Assembly: GCF_000691145.1 (NCBI RefSeq)
Contig: NZ_ASJC01000002.1
Location: forward strand, 372,001 to 436,000
Length of the DNA stretch: 64,000 nucleotides
Direction of reading: 5' to 3'
Source: Bacillus altitudinis 41KF2b
GTDB taxonomy: Bacteria > Bacillota > Bacilli > Bacillales > Bacillaceae
Shown: positions 63,624 through 64,000 of the stretch, in pieces
Layout: every line of letters begins with the position of its first letter
How positions within the stretch are numbered: position 1 is the first letter of the stretch
Program-made: the position numbers and the translations under genes
The notes under the pieces: generated by a model
The model's input: the letters and a program-made list of their open reading frames with translations, nothing else
Database searches by the model: none
What the model was told of the DNA's origin: nothing

Positions 63624-63692
63624 ACTCCTTACCTGCCTATCATTGCTCTCTAACTTGAATGTGAGAGAACTAAAAACAGGCGAAAAAGGAGT
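63624..63692. other. Nested inverted repeat after degU
   Basis: ACTCCTT (63624-63630) with AAGGAGT (63686-63692) encloses CTGCC with GGC-type partners and CTCTC with GAGAG. It forms one long stem in the degU 3' region before the terminator. Confidence 0.5.
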
Positions 63693-63706
63693 ACTTGTCC
63701 GGAACA

Positions 63707-64000
63707 TTATCTCATTTCTACCCAGCCGTTTTTAATTGCTACAACAACAGCTTGAGTACGGTCATTTACATTCATTTTTTGCAAAATGTTACTCACGTGG
63801 TTTTTGACTGTTTTCTCACTAATAAAGAGCGACTCACCAATACCTCTATTGCTCTTTCCGTCAGCTAACATTTGAAGAACTTCACATTCACGTCTTGTTA
63901 AGATATGAAGTGGTCTGCGAATTTCAGGATATACCTCGTGCTGTGGATGTGCTGAAACGCCGCTTGTTGCTAAGCGTCGGAATTCATTTACTAAGTTATG
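63707..64000 (-). CDS. degU: Response regulator DegU, C-terminal part
   Basis: 97 residues up to the window edge. The end of the linker ([14 protein letters not shown]) and the complete LuxR-type DNA-binding domain are present: [43 protein letters not shown] in part, ending NGWVEMR. DegU controls degradative enzymes, competence and, with SwrA, flagellar genes. The receiver domain lies outside the window. Confidence 0.96.

Noticed and set aside
63547-63735. 62-codon plus-strand ORF over the degU-degV spacer
   Set aside because: It runs through the degU terminator and into degU; no ribosome site.

Overview
The window looks like a Bacillus chromosome of the B. pumilus/altitudinis/safensis group. 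This rests on close protein matches, from memory, to the B. subtilis genes running from yvoF-ppaX-yvoD-lgt-hprK through nag, yvnB, yvlABCD, uvrAB, csbA, yvkCBA, minJ-swrA-ctpB, ftsEX, cccB, yvjA, prfB-secA, hpf, the late flagellar genes and comF to degU, and on several departures from the B. subtilis layout. Most genes lie on the minus strand. No rRNA, tRNA, prophage, IS transposase or CRISPR array was seen.

Layout. 1-4.1 kb: start of an Rrf2 regulator, then the yvoF-ppaX-yvoD-lgt-hprK operon (HPr kinase with the pyrophosphatase that clears its by-product, plus lipoprotein lipidation). 4.2-6.9 kb: nagA-nagB-nagR with a dre operator. 6.9-13 kb: the large secreted phosphoesterase YvnB and the envelope-stress operon yvlABCD behind a sigma-W type promoter. 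13.1-19 kb: a small ORF, the first copy of a structured intergenic repeat, uvrA, uvrB with a LexA box, and csbA. 19-24 kb: rifampin phosphotransferase, TetR regulator and MFS exporter with a perfect palindromic operator. 24-30.5 kb: accessory block of lipoprotein, two-component system, GT-C membrane glycosyltransferase and GT2 polyprenyl-phosphate glycosyltransferase. 30.5-33.5 kb: amino-acid permease under a leucine T-box, and a nitroreductase divergent from an HxlR regulator.

33.5-43.4 kb: minJ, an intact swrA, ctpB, a TauE-type exporter, an M23 hydrolase with a CwlO-like coiled coil beside ftsX-ftsE, cccB, yvjA and an alpha/beta hydrolase. 43.36-43.54 kb: second copy of the intergenic repeat. 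43.5-50 kb: pepF, prfB with its programmed +1 frameshift, secA, hpf. 50-59.6 kb: chemoreceptor, an unknown small gene, fliT-fliS-fliD-flaG, csrA-fliW-yviE-flgL-flgK-flgN-flgM; flagellin (hag) is absent from its usual place between csrA and flaG. 59.6-64 kb: yvyF, comFC-comFB-comFA, degV and the 3' part of degU.

Together the right half holds cell-division, motility, competence and secretion functions linked through SwrA/DegU and sigma-D: sigma-D type promoters are visible before flaG, flgM and, less certainly, swrA. The most unusual item is the pair of ~176-bp, roughly 90%-identical intergenic elements, each sitting between two copies of the local gene-end terminator hairpin.
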